DNA of 64,000 nucleotides, from assembly GCA_964213355.1 (NCBI GenBank), contig CAXOVY010000030.1, positions 124,001 through 188,000 on the forward strand, read 5' to 3'. The translations under genes and the position numbers were made by a program. The first letter of the stretch is position 1. Each line of letters starts with the position of its first letter. Source of the stretch: JBAXAM01 sp964213355. Lineage in GTDB: Bacteria; Pseudomonadota; Gammaproteobacteria; UBA9339. The notes beneath the pieces were generated by a model, which searched no databases, had not been told where the DNA came from, and was given only the letters and a program-made list of their open reading frames with translations. Below are positions 62,914 through 64,000 of this stretch, piece after piece.

Positions 62914-63408
62914 ATGATTGATAAAGACGGTTATCGCTTAAATGTTGGCATTGTCCTGACAAACAAAAACGGCCAGTTGTTTTGGGGGAAACGCACCAAA
63001 TCTCATGGTTGGCAATTTCCTCAAGGTGGTGTACACCCGTACGAAACCTTAGAAGAGACCATGTATCGCGAACTAAATGAGGAAGTGGGTTTAACCGAAA
63101 AAGACGTAAAAATTTTGGCTCTAACCAAACGCTGGCTTCGTTATAAATTACCCACCCAGATGCAACATCATATTCAAACTCCATTATGTGTCGGTCAAAA
63201 ACAAAAATGGTTTCTATTACTATTAACCAGCCCTGACAATAAAATTTGCCTTACCGCCACTAAAAAACCGGAATTTAATAAATGGCATTGGGTAGACTAT
63301 TGGTATCCAATCAAACAAGTCGTCTATTTTAAACGCAACATTTATCGCAAAGTACTAACTGAATTTGAATCTCCTACAATAAATCTAAAAACAAAAAGAT
63401 CACATTAA
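62914..63408 (+). CDS. rppH: RNA pyrophosphohydrolase
   Basis: RppH removes pyrophosphate from the 5' end of mRNAs and starts decay by RNase E. The 164-residue protein begins MIDKDGYRLNVGIVLTNKNG and carries a complete Nudix box (Gx5Ex7RELxEExGL, residues 38-60). The ribosome site AGGA lies 10 bases before ATG. It is followed after 3 bp by lgt, as in many gammaproteobacteria. Confidence 0.95.
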   Translation: MIDKDGYRLNVGIVLTNKNGQLFWGKRTKSHGWQFPQGGVHPYETLEETMYRELNEEVGLTEKDVKILALTKRWLRYKLPTQMQHHIQTPLCVGQKQKWFLLLLTSPDNKICLTATKKPEFNKWHWVDYWYPIKQVVYFKRNIYRKVLTEFESPTINLKTKRSH

Positions 63409-63411
63409 TTA

Positions 63412-64000
63412 ATGCTTACCTACCCACACATAGAAAGAATTGCCCTGCAAATTGGATCAATAACAATTTACTGGTACGGCATTATGTATCTTTTAGGCTT
63501 TGCTTTAGCATGGTGGCTTGCGACATTACGCACAGAGAAACTAAAGTTTAATTTCAGCAACGAAACAATTGGCGATTTTATTTTTTATTGCGCCATCGGA
63601 GGAATTTTAGGCGGACGACTTGGTTATGTTTTGTTTTATGAACCCAGCTACTTTTTGCACCACCCATTATCTATCCTTGCAACTTGGCACGGTGGTATGT
63701 CATTTCATGGCGGCATAATTGGATTAATCATTAGCCTTGTTTTCTTTGCTCACAAAGTCAAGCTACCCTTTTTAACCATACTTGATTTTACCGCACCGCT
63801 CGCGCCACTTGGCATAGCTTTAGGCAGAATCGGTAATTTTATTAATTCTGAATTATTGGGGCGCGTTACTACTGTTCCCTGGGGTATGATATTTCCAGAT
63901 AGCGGACCCCTGCCACGCCACCCATCTCAACTCTACGAAGCACTGGCTGAAGGAATTTTTCTTTTTGTTATAGTCTGGTTATATTCTGCCAAACCGAGAT
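63412..64000 (+). CDS. lgt: Prolipoprotein diacylglyceryl transferase, 5' part
   Basis: Lgt transfers a diacylglyceryl group from phosphatidylglycerol to the cysteine of prolipoproteins in the inner membrane. The first 196 codons are in the window. They show several membrane segments, the HGGMSFHGGIIGL region and the Lgt signature GRIGNFINSELLGR near residue 138. The 3' end is cut by the window edge. It starts 3 bp after rppH. Confidence 0.95.
   Translation, partial: MLTYPHIERIALQIGSITIYWYGIMYLLGFALAWWLATLRTEKLKFNFSNETIGDFIFYCAIGGILGGRLGYVLFYEPSYFLHHPLSILATWHGGMSFHGGIIGLIISLVFFAHKVKLPFLTILDFTAPLAPLGIALGRIGNFINSELLGRVTTVPWGMIFPDSGPLPRHPSQLYEALAEGIFLFVIVWLYSAKPR

Noticed and set aside
62912..63184. 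90-codon minus-strand open frame opposite rppH
   Set aside because: It mirrors the conserved Nudix coding region and has no features of its own.
1..64000. CRISPR array, tRNA or rRNA genes
   Set aside because: No regularly spaced repeats with unique spacers, no tRNA-like or rRNA-like segments were recognised in any intergenic stretch.

Overview
The window looks like part of the chromosome of an AT-rich gammaproteobacterium, most plausibly from the Legionellales or a neighbouring intracellular lineage. This rests on protein content: an IcmH/DotU plus IcmF pair, a short Fis protein, RppH next to Lgt, rplU-rpmA, PepN, FadD and HtpG. I cannot name a species from the sequence.

Layout. (1) 1-1536: an IS21-type element runs in from the left edge and ends inside htpG, leaving only the first 262 codons of that gene. 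(2) 1552-6560: housekeeping genes plsC, pepN and fadD, all on the minus strand. (3) 6594-15128: an accessory strip on the minus strand. It holds two AAA ATPases with nuclease-like C-termini on either side of ugd, a HepT/MntA pair, a large WbpM/CapD-type nucleotide-sugar dehydratase and a HipBA pair. (4) 15201-16294: a complete IS5-type element with perfect 15-bp ends, a TA duplication, a classical -1 frameshift heptamer in the transposase and a REP-like double hairpin inside one end. (5) 16367-55771: a surface-polysaccharide locus of nearly 40 kb, all minus strand. (6) 55841-57142: a RelE/HigA-like toxin-antitoxin pair, then rpmA and rplU. (7) 57470-61647: fis, icmH and icmF on the plus strand, then a second gmd on the minus strand, then rppH and the start of lgt on the plus strand.

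The polysaccharide locus appears to be read in at least two long transcripts, one from manC (promoter at 55780-55808) and one from wbpA (promoter at 38800-38829). It contains an initiating sugar-phosphate transferase, a Wzx flippase, a Wzy-like polymerase, a Wzz-like chain-length protein and several glycosyltransferases. Sugar supply falls into modules: a GDP-mannose hub (manC, gmd) feeding a colitose branch (ColD-like and ColC-like) and an N-formylperosamine-like branch (Per-like aminotransferase and formyltransferase); the WbpA/B/E/D route to UDP-GlcNAc(3NAc)A with a second partial set of the same enzymes; a WbpG/HisH/HisF amidotransferase set; a split transketolase with an aminotransferase and a TylF-like methyltransferase; and a deacetylase/PHP/ATP-grasp set of unknown chemistry.

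The least explained parts are the deacetylase/PHP/ATP-grasp module, the split-transketolase module, the two large multi-pass membrane proteins, and the G7-G8 tracts found inside three glycan genes. Also notable are a manC promoter so close to the start codon that the mRNA should be nearly leaderless, a 16-nt promoter block shared by manC and rplU, and a decayed tandem copy of the 3' end of hisF. No tRNA, rRNA or CRISPR array was recognised.
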